A stretch of 64,000 nt of DNA, from positions 248,001 through 312,000 of the forward strand of contig NZ_JAWKWO010000006.1 of the NCBI RefSeq assembly GCF_041397485.1. The letters are read 5' to 3'. The notes under the pieces were generated by a model. It made no database searches and was not told the origin of the DNA. It saw only the letters and a program-made list of their open reading frames with translations. The position numbers and the translations under genes are program-made. This document shows, piece after piece, positions 1 to 9,794 of the stretch; within the stretch, counting starts at the first letter, position 1, and the number at the start of each line of letters is the position of its first letter. Source of the stretch: Zhengella sp020637775 (GTDB taxonomy: Bacteria > Pseudomonadota > Alphaproteobacteria > Rhizobiales > Rhizobiaceae).

Positions 1-425
1 ACCACCTTGTTCTTCGGCAGGCCGGAGAACTTCTGCAAGGCCCAGACCATCGCGTCCAGCGGGTTGGTGATGCAGATGACGAAGGCGTTCGGGGCGTATT
101 TCTTGATGCCGGCGCCCACCTGCTCCATGACCTTCAGGTTGATGCCCAGCAGATCGTCGCGGCTCATGCCCGGCTTGCGCGGCACGCCGGCGGTGACGAT
201 GCACACATCGGCGCCCTTGATGGCGGCATAGTCGTTCGCGCCGGTGAAGCTGGCATCGAAGCCGTCGACCGGGGAGGATTCGGCGATGTCGAGGCCTTTG
301 CCCTGCGGGACTCCTTCGGCGATGTCGAACAGAACGACGTCGCCCAGTTCCTTCAGGCCGATCAGATGGGCGAGCGTGCCGCCGATCATGCCGGAGCCGA
401 TCAGCGCGATCTTGTTGCGTGCCAT
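1..425 (-). CDS. mdh: Malate dehydrogenase, N-terminal part (cut by window edge)
   Basis: NAD-dependent malate dehydrogenase, a cytoplasmic TCA-cycle enzyme interconverting malate and oxaloacetate. The visible 141 residues begin MARNKIALIGSGMIGG, a Rossmann dinucleotide-binding start with the glycine-rich loop at residues 9-14, and continue to the loop GVPRKPGMSRDD, whose arginines contact the dicarboxylate substrate, and to ITNPLDAMVW. The catalytic histidine half lies off the window. The ATG at 425-423 is the family start. In related bacteria sucCDAB normally follows mdh, but that side is not visible. The upstream 375 bases hold two inverted repeats that could control it. Confidence 0.95.
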   Translation of the reverse strand, partial: MARNKIALIGSGMIGGTLAHLIGLKELGDVVLFDIAEGVPQGKGLDIAESSPVDGFDASFTGANDYAAIKGADVCIVTAGVPRKPGMSRDDLLGINLKVMEQVGAGIKKYAPNAFVICITNPLDAMVWALQKFSGLPKNKV

Positions 426-560
426 GTGCTAGTTTTCCCTTTGCTGCGCCCGCGGGAAAGGCCCGCCATGAGCCTGAGAAACGGGCAGGAATGGTTCAGC
501 GGCCGGACATGCCAAAGCATCCGGTTTGCCGGAGTTCGCATAGACTCGGCCCGCCTTTTT

Positions 561-602
561 TTCAACCGATTCTTTGGTTGCCAGCAAAATCAATCGGTTG
601 AA
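561..602. promoter_or_regulatory. 11-bp perfect inverted repeat
   Basis: TTCAACCGATT at 561-571 is exactly repeated in inverse orientation as AATCGGTTGAA at 592-602, separated by 20 bases. It lies about 140-175 bases upstream of the mdh start. It could be a paired operator or an RNA hairpin in the mdh leader. No T-tract follows on the minus strand, so a terminator is unlikely. Confidence 0.5.
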
Positions 603-609
603 TTAATCT

Positions 610-631
610 ATTCTTACGTAAAAGTAAGAAT
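610..631. promoter_or_regulatory. 8-bp perfect inverted repeat with ACGT-type core, likely operator
   Basis: ATTCTTAC at 610-617 and GTAAGAAT at 624-631 form perfect arms around a six-base spacer GTAAAA. The shape CTTACGT...AAGTAAG resembles operators of MerR-family regulators of branched-chain and fatty-acid catabolism (LiuR type), but the match is only by eye. It sits about 190 bases upstream of mdh. No regulator gene is adjacent. Confidence 0.4.
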
Positions 632-800
632 TTTCCAGAAGGCAAAACCACTTTCATGCCCGGCGGCCGATCTGCACCACCGTTCCCGGTGCCTGTTTGC
701 AACCCTTCCACGTCTGCCACCTGCCGTCCACCCTTGGCCATGCCATGCTTTCGGCCAAGCTTTCACGGCGCTTCGGCCATGGCTGCGGCAAGCGGATTGG

Positions 801-1967
801 CTAGCCCTTGTCGTGGTCGCGCGTATGCGTGATCCATTCCGCGCTCTGCATCTCGATCAGCCGCGAGGCCGTGCGGTCGAATTCGAACAGCTCCGTGCCA
901 TGCGTTCCCTTGTAGAGGTCCGTCGGCCCGGCTTCGGCCGACAGGATCAGGCGGACCCGCCGGTCATAAAGCGTGTCGATCATCAGGATGAAACGCTTGG
1001 CCTCGTTGCGCGTCTCGTTGCCCATCACCGGCACGCCATCCAGCACGATGGCGTCAAAACGGTCGGCAATGGCCAGGAAGTCGCGCGCGCCCATTGGCTT
1101 GACGCAAAGGTCGTGAAAGGAAAAGCGCGCCGCCCGGCCCGCCGCGCGCGCCACGTGAATGGCGCGCCCTTTCAGTTCGATCGACACGGACTGTTCGGGC
1201 ATGCCGCCGGTCAGCCGCGCCCAGGCCTTGTCCATCGCCGCATCCGCTTCCGGCCCCAGCGGGGTGACATAAACCGGCAGCCGGTCGAGTTCGCGCAGCC
1301 GGTAGTCGATCTCGACATCCACGTTCATCACGTCCGTATGGCGCTCGAGAATGTCGATGAAAGGCGTGAAGAGAGACCGGTTGAGACCGTCCTTGTACAG
1401 GTTCCCTGGCGCGACATTGGATGTTGCCACGAGCACCACGCCCTCGGCAAAAAGCGCGGAGAACAGCCGGCTGAGGATCATTGCGTCGGCAATGTCGGTC
1501 ACGGTGAACTCATCGAAACAGATCAGCCAGCTTTCCGCCGCGATGTCGCTGGCCACCGGCGGGATCGGATCGTCGCCACGCGCCGTGCCGGCCTTGACCG
1601 CTGCCCGGTGCCGGCCGATGCGGTCATGCACATCGGCCATGAAGTCGTTGAAATGGGCGCGCCGCTTGCGCCGTGCCGGCGCATGCTCGAAGAACATGTC
1701 CATCAGCATGGTTTTGCCCCGGCCGACACCGCCATGAAGATAGAGGCCGCGCACCGGCTCGCGCTTCGGCTTGCGCTTGGCGAACATCCAGCCCAGTGCC
1801 GAGGATTTGCGCTGCAGCCGCTTTTCCGCCATCTCGCCGATCAGCCGGTCCAGGCGCATGGCGATATGGCGCTGTTCCGGGTCGGCCTGCAGCTTTCCCG
1901 AGCGCGCCAGATGATCGTACCGTTCAAGGACGGACTGGTGGGTGGGTGGCGATTGCGGTACAGCCAT
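801..1967 (-). CDS. zapE: Cell division protein ZapE / AFG1-family ATPase
   Basis: P-loop ATPase of 388 residues, the usual length of the AFG1/ZapE family. In Escherichia coli ZapE associates with FtsZ at the late divisome; mitochondrial AFG1 assists membrane-protein quality control. Walker A is GGVGRGKTMLMD near residues 79-90 and Walker B is WLICFDEF near 147-154, followed by the sensor region LVATSN. The frame is open to a TTG at 1973, but the ATG at 1967 (MAVPQSPPTHQ) is taken as start. It lies upstream of mdh on the same strand but is separated from it by 375 bases. The mdh-zapE order is common in Hyphomicrobiales. Confidence 0.9.
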   Translation of the reverse strand: MAVPQSPPTHQSVLERYDHLARSGKLQADPEQRHIAMRLDRLIGEMAEKRLQRKSSALGWMFAKRKPKREPVRGLYLHGGVGRGKTMLMDMFFEHAPARRKRRAHFNDFMADVHDRIGRHRAAVKAGTARGDDPIPPVASDIAAESWLICFDEFTVTDIADAMILSRLFSALFAEGVVLVATSNVAPGNLYKDGLNRSLFTPFIDILERHTDVMNVDVEIDYRLRELDRLPVYVTPLGPEADAAMDKAWARLTGGMPEQSVSIELKGRAIHVARAAGRAARFSFHDLCVKPMGARDFLAIADRFDAIVLDGVPVMGNETRNEAKRFILMIDTLYDRRVRLILSAEAGPTDLYKGTHGTELFEFDRTASRLIEMQSAEWITHTRDHDKG

Positions 1968-2023
1968 GCGCAAGCGGGCCTGTGGGATGACGTCGGACGT
2001 GCCGCCGGACCCTGGCCGGACCG

Positions 2024-2578
2024 TCAGCGGAAGACGGAGACCGCTTGGCCCGAACTGGTCGTGCCGTCAAGCTTTTCGTCGCCGGACTTGTAAAGCCGGG
2101 CCACCGTATCGCCGCTCTCGTTGTAGAGCACCACCTGCGAACCCTTCACGTCCCAGCCGCGCACACTGGCCATGTCTCCGGCGCAGCCGCGCGTACCGCC
2201 GCGTGAACCGCTGCCATACTTGGTCAGCGTCAGGAACATCTGGCAGCTCGTTCCCCCGCTCGTCGTGGTCCAGCTCCCCACCATCGCGTTCTTCGTCAAC
2301 GGCTGGGCACCGGCAGGCGGCTGGGACGGCTGCGTCAGGTCGGTGGCCGCCACCTCCGTCTCGCCGGTTTCGGTGCCGGGTGCCACGGGAAATTGCGACG
2401 GGTCGTTGGCCTGGGGCTGCGAAGGCGGCGGCAACTGGCCCTGTGTCACCGGTGCCACCGGCGCCGGCGTCAACGGTGCGGGCTGCGTGTTCAGGCGGCC
2501 CAGGCGCTCGCTCTGGCAGGCCGAAAGGCCCAGCGCGCATATGCCGAGCGAGGCCATTGCCCAGTGCTTCATCCCCAT
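2024..2578 (-). CDS. omp19: Omp19-like outer-membrane lipoprotein, Inh-type protease inhibitor fold
   Basis: Lipoprotein of 184 residues. The N-terminus MGMKHWAMASLGICALGLSAC has a short hydrophobic stretch and a lipobox LSAC with the acylated cysteine at residue 21. A proline/glutamine-rich linker follows, then a C-terminal domain of about 85 residues (VGSWTTTSGGTSCQ to GQAVSVFR) with two cysteines, matching the AprI/Inh protease-inhibitor domain. Overall it looks like Brucella Omp19: same CQSxRLG start after the lipobox, the TKYG stretch and the ending GGQAVxxxR style. Omp19 of Brucella is reported to inhibit host proteases; whether this one does is inference. The ATG at 2578 follows AGAGGG at a normal distance. 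Confidence 0.85.
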   Translation of the reverse strand: MGMKHWAMASLGICALGLSACQSERLGRLNTQPAPLTPAPVAPVTQGQLPPPSQPQANDPSQFPVAPGTETGETEVAATDLTQPSQPPAGAQPLTKNAMVGSWTTTSGGTSCQMFLTLTKYGSGSRGGTRGCAGDMASVRGWDVKGSQVVLYNESGDTVARLYKSGDEKLDGTTSSGQAVSVFR

Positions 2579-2804
2579 CTTGCAAACCCTCTATTCATCG
2601 CGCGACCATGTTTCGCGCCCTGACTGCACCCAGAAAACGGCACTTTGGCGGCATGTTCAACCATTCAGGGTTAATAATGTGTTGTTGCGCCTCCGGAAAG
2701 CCCGCCAAGTCGGTTTCCCGGCATGCCTGGAACCTCGCCGCGCCTCCCGCATTGAGACAATCGAGGGCCGGCCTTGCCGGAAAAAGTCAACCGGAGTCAT
2801 TTCC

Positions 2805-2966
2805 ATGATCAAATGGATCATCATTCTTCTCATCGTCGCAGCCGTAGCCTCGCTTCTGGGTCTCAACACGCTTTCGGGCGTCGCCATGACCGGGGCGAAG
2901 ATCCTCATCGGTGTGCTGCTCGTCCTGTTCCTGCTGGTGCTGCTCGGCATTGTCGCCATCGCCTGA
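2805..2966 (+). CDS. DUF1328 (YtjA-type) small membrane protein
   Basis: Peptide of 53 residues, MIKWIIILLIVAAVASLLG at the start, almost entirely hydrophobic with two membrane segments split by a short GVAMTGAK turn. Length, start and layout match the DUF1328/UPF0391 family of small inner-membrane proteins, whose function is not established. The ATG at 2805 follows GGAG. It stands alone on the plus strand between the divergent lipoprotein gene and the next plus-strand gene 63 bases on. Confidence 0.85.
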   Translation: MIKWIIILLIVAAVASLLGLNTLSGVAMTGAKILIGVLLVLFLLVLLGIVAIA

Positions 2967-3029
2967 CCGGCAAGGCGGGCCAGCCGCGCCGCTCTGGACG
3001 GTCCAGCCCGAAGTGCCTATCTGGAGTTC

Positions 3030-4115
3030 ATGAACCGAAGACGATTTCTCGCCCTGGCGGCGACCGGAGGACTGGCGGCCGTGGCAGGCACTTTTTCCTG
3101 GATGCGCGGTGCGCGTGCCAACCCGTATTATGACGGCCCGGTCAGCGACCATTTCGACGGGCGGACCTTTTTCAACCCCGACGGCATCGAGCCGCGCGGC
3201 TTCACCGATCTGTTGCGCTGGCAATTCGGTGGCGGGCGGGCGGCATGGCCCAGGCGCTTCGATCCACCCCATGCGCCCGCAAAGCCGGACGCGCGCGTGA
3301 ACGGAAGCGGCATGAGGGTGACCATGGTCGGCCATGCCACACTGCTCATTCAGGCCGCGGGCCTCAACATCCTCACCGACCCCGTCTGGTCGGATCGCGC
3401 CTCTCCGGTCTCCTTCGCCGGGCCGAAGCGCGTCAATGCGCCGGGCATCGCCTTTTCCGACCTGCCGCCCGTCGACATCGTGCTGCTCACGCACAACCAC
3501 TACGACCACCTTGACCTGGACACGCTGGCCCGCCTGCATCAGGCCCACGCGCCGCTGGTCATCACCCCGCTCGGCAATGATGCGATCGTCCGGCCTGCGA
3601 TACCCGGGATGAAGATCATGGCCGGCGACTGGGGCGACCGTGTCCAGGCCGGGGCGGCAAGCATCCACTTCGAACCCTGCCACCACTGGTCGGCGCGCGG
3701 CATGACCGACCGGCGCATGGCGCTGTGGGCCGCCTTTGTCATCGAGACACCGGCCGGACGCATCTACCATGTGGGCGACACGGGTTTCCACGATGGACGC
3801 AACTATCGCGCGGCGGCCGGGAAACATGGCGGCTTCCGGCTCGCCATCCTGCCCTTCGGCGCCTATGAGCCGCGCTGGTTCATGAAGGGTCAGCACCAGA
3901 ACCCGTCCGAGGCTGTGGAAGGCTTCCGGCTCGCCAATGCGCAATGGGCCGCCGGCCACCACTGGGGCACGTTCCAGCTCACCGACGAGGCCATCGAGGA
4001 GCCGCGCCGGCACCTGCATGCCGCCCTCGATGCCGCGGGCGTGGAGCGCCAACGCTTCCGCCCCATGCTGCCGGGCGAAGTGTTCGATGTGCCGGGCGCA
4101 GCGGCTGCGGCCTGA
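3030..4115 (+). CDS. Tat-exported metallo-beta-lactamase-fold hydrolase (NAPE-PLD/UlaG-like)
   Basis: Protein of 361 residues. The start MNRRRFLALAATGGLAAVAG is a twin-arginine signal with a cleavage site near ARA at residue 30, so the enzyme is probably periplasmic. The metal-binding motif LLTHNHYDHLD (HxHxDH type) lies near residues 152-162, further ligands are in EPCHHWSAR and HVGDTGF, and HHWGTF closes the fold. The pattern VTMVGHATLLIQ and the order of ligands fit the N-acyl-phosphatidylethanolamine phospholipase D branch. The substrate in bacteria is unknown. GGAG precedes the start by only three bases, so initiation may be modest. Confidence 0.85.
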   Translation: MNRRRFLALAATGGLAAVAGTFSWMRGARANPYYDGPVSDHFDGRTFFNPDGIEPRGFTDLLRWQFGGGRAAWPRRFDPPHAPAKPDARVNGSGMRVTMVGHATLLIQAAGLNILTDPVWSDRASPVSFAGPKRVNAPGIAFSDLPPVDIVLLTHNHYDHLDLDTLARLHQAHAPLVITPLGNDAIVRPAIPGMKIMAGDWGDRVQAGAASIHFEPCHHWSARGMTDRRMALWAAFVIETPAGRIYHVGDTGFHDGRNYRAAAGKHGGFRLAILPFGAYEPRWFMKGQHQNPSEAVEGFRLANAQWAAGHHWGTFQLTDEAIEEPRRHLHAALDAAGVERQRFRPMLPGEVFDVPGAAAAA

Positions 4116-4215
4116 AGGCGGTTTCGCCACCCCTGTGGCCGCTTGCACCGCGCATGACTGGAATTGTGCCGCTGCTTCGGCCATATAGGGCGCGAAGAAC
4201 GGAGCCAGAAAGCCG

Positions 4216-5097
4216 ATGGCGGCGCCAGCACCCTTTGCGAAGATGAACGGACTGGGCAACCAGATCATCGTGGCCGACATGCGCGGCCGCGCCGACCGGA
4301 TTGCACCATCGGCCGCACGGGCTTTGGCATCCGATCCGGCAACGGCGTTCGACCAGATCATGGCGGTTCACGATCCCCGCGTCGAAGGCACGGACAACTA
4401 TATCGAGATCATCAACAGCGACGGCAGCCAGGCGCAGGCCTGCGGCAATGGCACCAGATGCGTCGTCCAGGCGCTGTCCGCCGAGACCGGGCGCACCGCC
4501 TTCACCTTCCAGACACTGGCCGGCATCCTGACGGCGCAGGAACATGCCGACGGACTGATCTCGGTGGACATGGGCGTCCCCCGCTTTGGCTGGCGGGATA
4601 TACCGCTGGCCGAGGAATTTCACGACACCCGCATGATCGAACTGCAGATCGGCCCGATCGACGCGCCCGTGCTGCATTCGCCTTCCGTGGTGTCCATGGG
4701 CAATCCGCACGCCATCTTCTGGGTCGATCGCGATGTCTGGTCCTACGATCTGGAGCGCTTCGGGCCACTGCTGGAAAATCACCCGATTTTCCCCGAGCGC
4801 GCCAACATTTCCATCGCCCGGATTCATTCACGCACGCAGGTGACGATCCGCACCTGGGAGCGCGGCGCCGGCCTGACACGCGCCTGCGGTTCCGCCGCCT
4901 GCGCCACCGCGGTGGCCGCCATTCGCCTGCGCCGCATGGAGCGCGCCGTCACGGTCACCGTTCCGGGCGGGCCGCTCGGCATCGAATGGAACGATGACAA
5001 CCATGTTGTCATGACCGGCCCCGCCGAATGGGAATTTTCCGGGACGCTGGATCCGGAAACCGGCGCATGGAAACGCGATGCGGAGGGCGCGGCCTGA
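4216..5097 (+). CDS. dapF: Diaminopimelate epimerase
   Basis: Converts LL- to meso-diaminopimelate for lysine and peptidoglycan synthesis; cytoplasmic. The 293-residue protein has the N-terminal KMNGLGN motif and both catalytic cysteines, in ACGNGTRC near residue 75 and in TRACGSAAC near residue 224, which together deprotonate and reprotonate the alpha carbon. Length is normal. The stop overlaps the start of mtaB (TGATG at 5095-5099), a pairing common in Hyphomicrobiales and pointing to translational coupling in a dapF-mtaB-ftsY-yciB transcription unit. Confidence 0.97.
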   Translation: MAAPAPFAKMNGLGNQIIVADMRGRADRIAPSAARALASDPATAFDQIMAVHDPRVEGTDNYIEIINSDGSQAQACGNGTRCVVQALSAETGRTAFTFQTLAGILTAQEHADGLISVDMGVPRFGWRDIPLAEEFHDTRMIELQIGPIDAPVLHSPSVVSMGNPHAIFWVDRDVWSYDLERFGPLLENHPIFPERANISIARIHSRTQVTIRTWERGAGLTRACGSAACATAVAAIRLRRMERAVTVTVPGGPLGIEWNDDNHVVMTGPAEWEFSGTLDPETGAWKRDAEGAA

Positions 5098-6377
5098 TGG
5101 GCGTGGAGATCGTCACATTCGGCTGCCGCCTCAATGCCTACGAGTCGGAGGTCATGAAGCGCGAGGCCGAGGCCGCGGGTCTCGGCACGCTCGAAGGCGG
5201 CGCCATCGTCGTCAACACCTGCGCCGTGACGGCGGAGGCCGTGCGGCAGGCCCGCCAGACCATCCGCAAGGCCCGGCGCGAAAATCCGGATGCCCGCATC
5301 ATCGTCACCGGATGCGCTGCCCAGACCGAGGCGGAAACCTTTGGCGCCATGGGCGAGGTCGACCTCGTCATCGGCAATGACGACAAGCTGAAGGCGCAAA
5401 GCTACCGCGCCCTGCCGGAGTTCGGCATCAACGATTTCGAGAAGGTGCGCGTCAACGACATTTTCGAGGTGCGCGAGACGGCGTCCCACATGGTCGACGC
5501 CATCGAGGGCCGCGCCCGCGCCTTCGTGCAGGTCCAGAACGGCTGCGACCATCGCTGCACCTTCTGCATCATCCCCTATGGCCGTGGCCATTCGCGGTCC
5601 GTGCCCGCAGGCAGCGTGGTGGAACAGGTCAGGCGCCTGGTCGGCAACGGCTATCGCGAGGTCGTCCTGACCGGCGTGGATCTCACCTCATGGGGCGCCG
5701 ACCTTCCCGGCAGTCCGAAACTCGGCCGTCTCGTCGCTACGATCCTCGCGCAGGTGCCCGATCTCGATCGCCTGCGCCTTTCCTCCATCGATTCCATCGA
5801 GGCCGACGACGCCTTGCTGGAAGCCATCGCCACGCAACCGCGCCTGATGCCGCACCTGCATCTCTCGCTGCAGGCTGGCGACGACATGATCCTCAAGCGC
5901 ATGAAGCGCCGCCATTTGCGCGATGATTCCATACGCTTCTGCGAGGAGATTCGCCGGCTTCGCCCCGACATCGTCTTCGGCGCCGACCTGATCGCCGGTT
6001 TTCCCACCGAAACCGACGCCATGTTCGAGAACACGCTGAACCTGGTGGCCGATTGCGGAATCACGCATCTTCATGTCTTTCCCTTCTCCGCGCGCAAGGG
6101 CACACCGGCCGCACGCATGCCGCAGGTGGACAAGACGATACGCAAGGCCCGCGCCGCGCGCCTGCGCGAAGCCGGTGACCGTGCCTATGCCGCGCATTTG
6201 CAGGCGCGCAGCGGCGCCACCGCGCGCGTACTTGTCGAAAAACCCGGCATTGGCCGCACGGAGGATTTCACCCTGGCGGCCGCCGAAGGCGCGCCGGGCG
6301 ACATCGTGTCGGTGGCCATCACCGGCCACGACGGGGAAAAACTGCTGACGCGGCCGGCACTGGCCGGCGCGGCATGA
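5097..6377 (+). CDS. mtaB: tRNA t6A37 methylthiotransferase MtaB
   Basis: Radical-SAM enzyme that adds a methylthio group to N6-threonylcarbamoyladenosine at position 37 of tRNA. The 426 residues contain the N-terminal UPF0004 cysteines (TFGCRLN, VNTCAVT, VTGCAAQ) for one iron-sulfur cluster and the radical-SAM CxxxCxxC motif NGCDHRCTFCIIPYGRG near residues 147-160, followed by a TRAM-like C-terminus (TARVLVEKPG). The frame is open further upstream into dapF, but the ATG at 5097, which overlaps the dapF stop as TGATG, gives the family start GVEIVTFGCRLN. Confidence 0.95.
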   Translation: MGVEIVTFGCRLNAYESEVMKREAEAAGLGTLEGGAIVVNTCAVTAEAVRQARQTIRKARRENPDARIIVTGCAAQTEAETFGAMGEVDLVIGNDDKLKAQSYRALPEFGINDFEKVRVNDIFEVRETASHMVDAIEGRARAFVQVQNGCDHRCTFCIIPYGRGHSRSVPAGSVVEQVRRLVGNGYREVVLTGVDLTSWGADLPGSPKLGRLVATILAQVPDLDRLRLSSIDSIEADDALLEAIATQPRLMPHLHLSLQAGDDMILKRMKRRHLRDDSIRFCEEIRRLRPDIVFGADLIAGFPTETDAMFENTLNLVADCGITHLHVFPFSARKGTPAARMPQVDKTIRKARAARLREAGDRAYAAHLQARSGATARVLVEKPGIGRTEDFTLAAAEGAPGDIVSVAITGHDGEKLLTRPALAGAA

Positions 6378-6407
6378 GGCGCCAGGCGCAGGAAGCGGGA
6401 TAACGGC

Positions 6408-7796
<1,389 letters not shown>

Positions 7797-7906
7797 CGCC
7801 CGTTGCAGGGTCGCACTGGCAAAGGCCGCGCCGATCCACTAGGTGAAGGAAGGAACCGGGCATTCCCGCCCGCCAGACCCTTGTATCAAACCACCGGAAG
7901 GCCCCC

Positions 7907-8560
7907 ATGTCCGAGCCAGTTTTCGAGCGCGATCCCTCCGATCCGAAGCGCAGGGAAATGAACCCGCTGCTCAAGCTGGCGCTGGAACTGGGCCCGCTCG
8001 TTGTGTTTTTCTTCGCCAATTCCCGCGGCGAATGGCTGGCGGCGCGCTTTCCGGCCCTGGCGGATCTGGGTGGCCCGCTCTTCATCGCCACCGGCCTGTT
8101 CATGGCTGCCACCGCCATCGCCCTGGGCGTATCGTGGTTGCTGGTGCGCACCCTGCCGATCATGCCGCTGATTTCCGGCGTTATCGTCTTCGTCTTCGGC
8201 GGCCTGACCCTGTGGCTGCATGACGAGACCTTCATCAAGATGAAGCCCACCATCGTCAACACGCTGTTCGGCGTGATCCTGCTCGGCGGGCTTGTCTTCG
8301 GCAAATCGCTGCTCGGCTATGTCTTCGACAGCGCCTTCCGGCTGGATGCCGAGGGCTGGCGCAAGCTGACCCTGCGCTGGGGGCTCTTCTTCATCTTCCT
8401 CGCCGTGGTCAACGAAGCGGTCTGGCGGATGTTCTCCACCGACACCTGGGTCGCTTTCAAGGTCTGGGGCATCATGCCGATCACGCTCGTCTTCACCATG
8501 AGCCAGATGCCGCTCATCATGAAACATTCGCTGGAAGAAGCCGGCAGCAAGAGCGGCTGA
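7907..8560 (+). CDS. yciB: Inner-membrane septation protein A (YciB/IspZ)
   Basis: Polytopic inner-membrane protein of 217 residues. After a polar N-terminus come about six hydrophobic segments, with the family motif LELGPLVVFFFAN near residues 28-40 and the repeated FxFGGLTLWLHDETFIKMKPT region. The family is required for normal septation in Shigella and is linked to envelope synthesis in Escherichia coli; its exact activity is unknown. It follows ftsY by 110 bases and GGAAGG precedes the ATG. The position next to ftsY is conserved in Hyphomicrobiales. Confidence 0.92.
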   Translation: MSEPVFERDPSDPKRREMNPLLKLALELGPLVVFFFANSRGEWLAARFPALADLGGPLFIATGLFMAATAIALGVSWLLVRTLPIMPLISGVIVFVFGGLTLWLHDETFIKMKPTIVNTLFGVILLGGLVFGKSLLGYVFDSAFRLDAEGWRKLTLRWGLFFIFLAVVNEAVWRMFSTDTWVAFKVWGIMPITLVFTMSQMPLIMKHSLEEAGSKSG

Positions 8561-8581
8561 GCGTCCCGCCGCCACTGTTTC

Positions 8582-9025
8582 CTATCGGATGCGCCTTGCC
8601 GCATGCACCGTGCAGACATGGCCGAGCGAAGCGCCGGAAAGATCGAAACTGCCGACGCAGACACGGTAGCGGTGGCTGCTGGCATCGCCAAAGGGCACGA
8701 ACACGCTCACCCGTCGCATCTCGCCTGGCCGCATGACCGCTTCATCCGGCCAGATTTCGGCCGCCATGGCCTTTCCGGCCATTGATGAAACGGAAAACAC
8801 ACGCCTGATCGTCCGGCCCGTCGTGTTGCGGCTGACAAGCTGCAATCCGGATTCGGCGGAAAGACTTGCCGGGCTGGCAGCCACGACCGTCAGCGCGGCA
8901 CGTCCGCGCTCGGGCACCCGGCCGGAAAATTCGACCGTGCCGGAACCGGCCGCCGCCTCTGTCGCAATCAGTCCGGCCGCCAGTATTGCCAGCAGGCCCA
9001 CCATCCTTGTCTGCCCCGATACCAT
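8582..9025 (-). CDS. Secreted protein of unknown function
   Basis: Protein of 147 residues with a Sec signal at the N-terminus (hydrophobic VGLLAILAAGLIATEAAAG, cleavage expected near residue 27). The mature part is about 120 residues, probably beta-rich, with two cysteines (YRVCVGSF and GHVCTVHA) that could form a disulfide. I do not recognise a family. It converges with yciB, with only 21 bases between them. A TCGTTAACCAT element lies on the minus strand 18-28 bases upstream of the start, within a promoter-like stretch that also contains TTGACA. Confidence 0.65.
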   Translation of the reverse strand: MVSGQTRMVGLLAILAAGLIATEAAAGSGTVEFSGRVPERGRAALTVVAASPASLSAESGLQLVSRNTTGRTIRRVFSVSSMAGKAMAAEIWPDEAVMRPGEMRRVSVFVPFGDASSHRYRVCVGSFDLSGASLGHVCTVHAARRIR

Positions 9026-9042
9026 GCCCGTTTCCCGAATTT

Positions 9043-9053
9043 ATGGTTAACGA
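9043..9053 (-). promoter_or_regulatory. TCGTTAACCAT element (CtrA-type site)
   Basis: On the minus strand the sequence reads TCGTTAACCAT, containing the 8-mer TTAACCAT known as a CtrA-binding motif in alphaproteobacteria. TTGACA lies just upstream, so the site would sit in the promoter of the secreted protein that starts at 9025. Two more identical 11-mers occur in the window. Confidence 0.5.
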
Positions 9054-9200
9054 AATGTCAACCTGACCCTTCAGGAGATGTGAAGCAAGCAGCATGCCAC
9101 GGAAAAACGCCGCCGGCAGGAGAACTGCGTCTCCAATTGCGAACTTGCTTTGCAATTTGGAAACACGGTCCGCGCGTGCTGTGCCGCCTTGGCACGGCAA

Positions 9201-9743
9201 TCAGCGTCTCAGATTGGCGCTCTCGCCGGGTGGATTGGTGAACGGCGCACCGCCCTTGCCCTCCTGAACGGCCTTTTCGGCGGCCAGCATCCAGTGCACC
9301 GTGGGAAAGGCGATCTCGTCATGGGGTATCTCGTCCCAGCCATAGAGTCCGACCGCTGTGCTCTCCGGCCCAGCCGCGATGGACGGATCGGCAAGGGTGG
9401 CACGATAGATGAGCTGTACCTGGCTGATGCGCGGCACCGAATAGATGGCCAGCAGGCTTTCGATCCGGATCGTGGCGCAGGCTTCTTCCATCGCTTCGCG
9501 CGCCGCACCGGCTTCCGGCGTCTCCCCCAGTTCCATGTAACCGGCCGGAATGGTCCAGAAGCCCGAACGCGGTTCGATGGCCCGCCGGCACATCAGGATC
9601 CGCCCCTCATGGCGCACCACCGCGCCCACGACGATCTTCGGGTTCTGGTAATCCACGAACCCGCAATGGCCGCAGATATTGCGTTCCACGCTGTCGCCAT
9701 CGGGCACCAGCTTGCGAAAGGAAATGGGAAGCTCGCCGTTCAT
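9201..9743 (-). CDS. Nudix hydrolase with N-terminal zinc-ribbon-like segment
   Basis: Pyrophosphohydrolase of 180 residues. An N-terminal CGHCGF pair resembles half of a zinc ribbon, followed by NPKIVVGAVV. The Nudix box runs as GYMELGETPEAGAAREAMEE, with the key glutamates of the metal site; the position usually occupied by glycine after EE is alanine-cysteine, common in this subgroup. The substrate cannot be read from sequence; relatives act on NADH, ADP-ribose or similar compounds. It lies downstream of ccmG on the same strand with 51 bases between them and may be co-transcribed with the ccm genes. Confidence 0.88.
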   Translation of the reverse strand: MNGELPISFRKLVPDGDSVERNICGHCGFVDYQNPKIVVGAVVRHEGRILMCRRAIEPRSGFWTIPAGYMELGETPEAGAAREAMEEACATIRIESLLAIYSVPRISQVQLIYRATLADPSIAAGPESTAVGLYGWDEIPHDEIAFPTVHWMLAAEKAVQEGKGGAPFTNPPGESANLRR

Positions 9744-9794
9744 TCGGCCAACTTAGGCCGGAACGGAAATTTTGGAAGCCGAACCGGAGAAAAA

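Larger units (their letters stand above)
426..800. other. Intergenic region upstream of mdh with two inverted repeats
   Basis: Stretch of 375 bases between the end of zapE and the start of mdh, both read on the minus strand, so it should contain the mdh promoter. No convincing coding frame is seen. It is more AT-rich than its surroundings between about 555 and 640, and in that part lie two separate perfect inverted repeats listed individually. No intrinsic terminator for zapE is visible, because the hairpin at 561-602 is followed on the minus strand by a run of A and not of T. Confidence 0.6.

Noticed and set aside
561..602. Reading the mdh-upstream hairpin as the zapE terminator
   Set aside because: The minus strand has a run of A, not T, after the stem.
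1151..1162. CCACGTGAATGG, a parS-like CACGTGA core inside zapE
   Set aside because: Only the core matches; the arms do not continue the parS pattern.
366..2093. Open frame of 575 codons on the plus strand opposite zapE
   Set aside because: Antisense to a gene with clear Walker motifs; arginine- and histidine-rich composition typical of GC-rich shadow frames.
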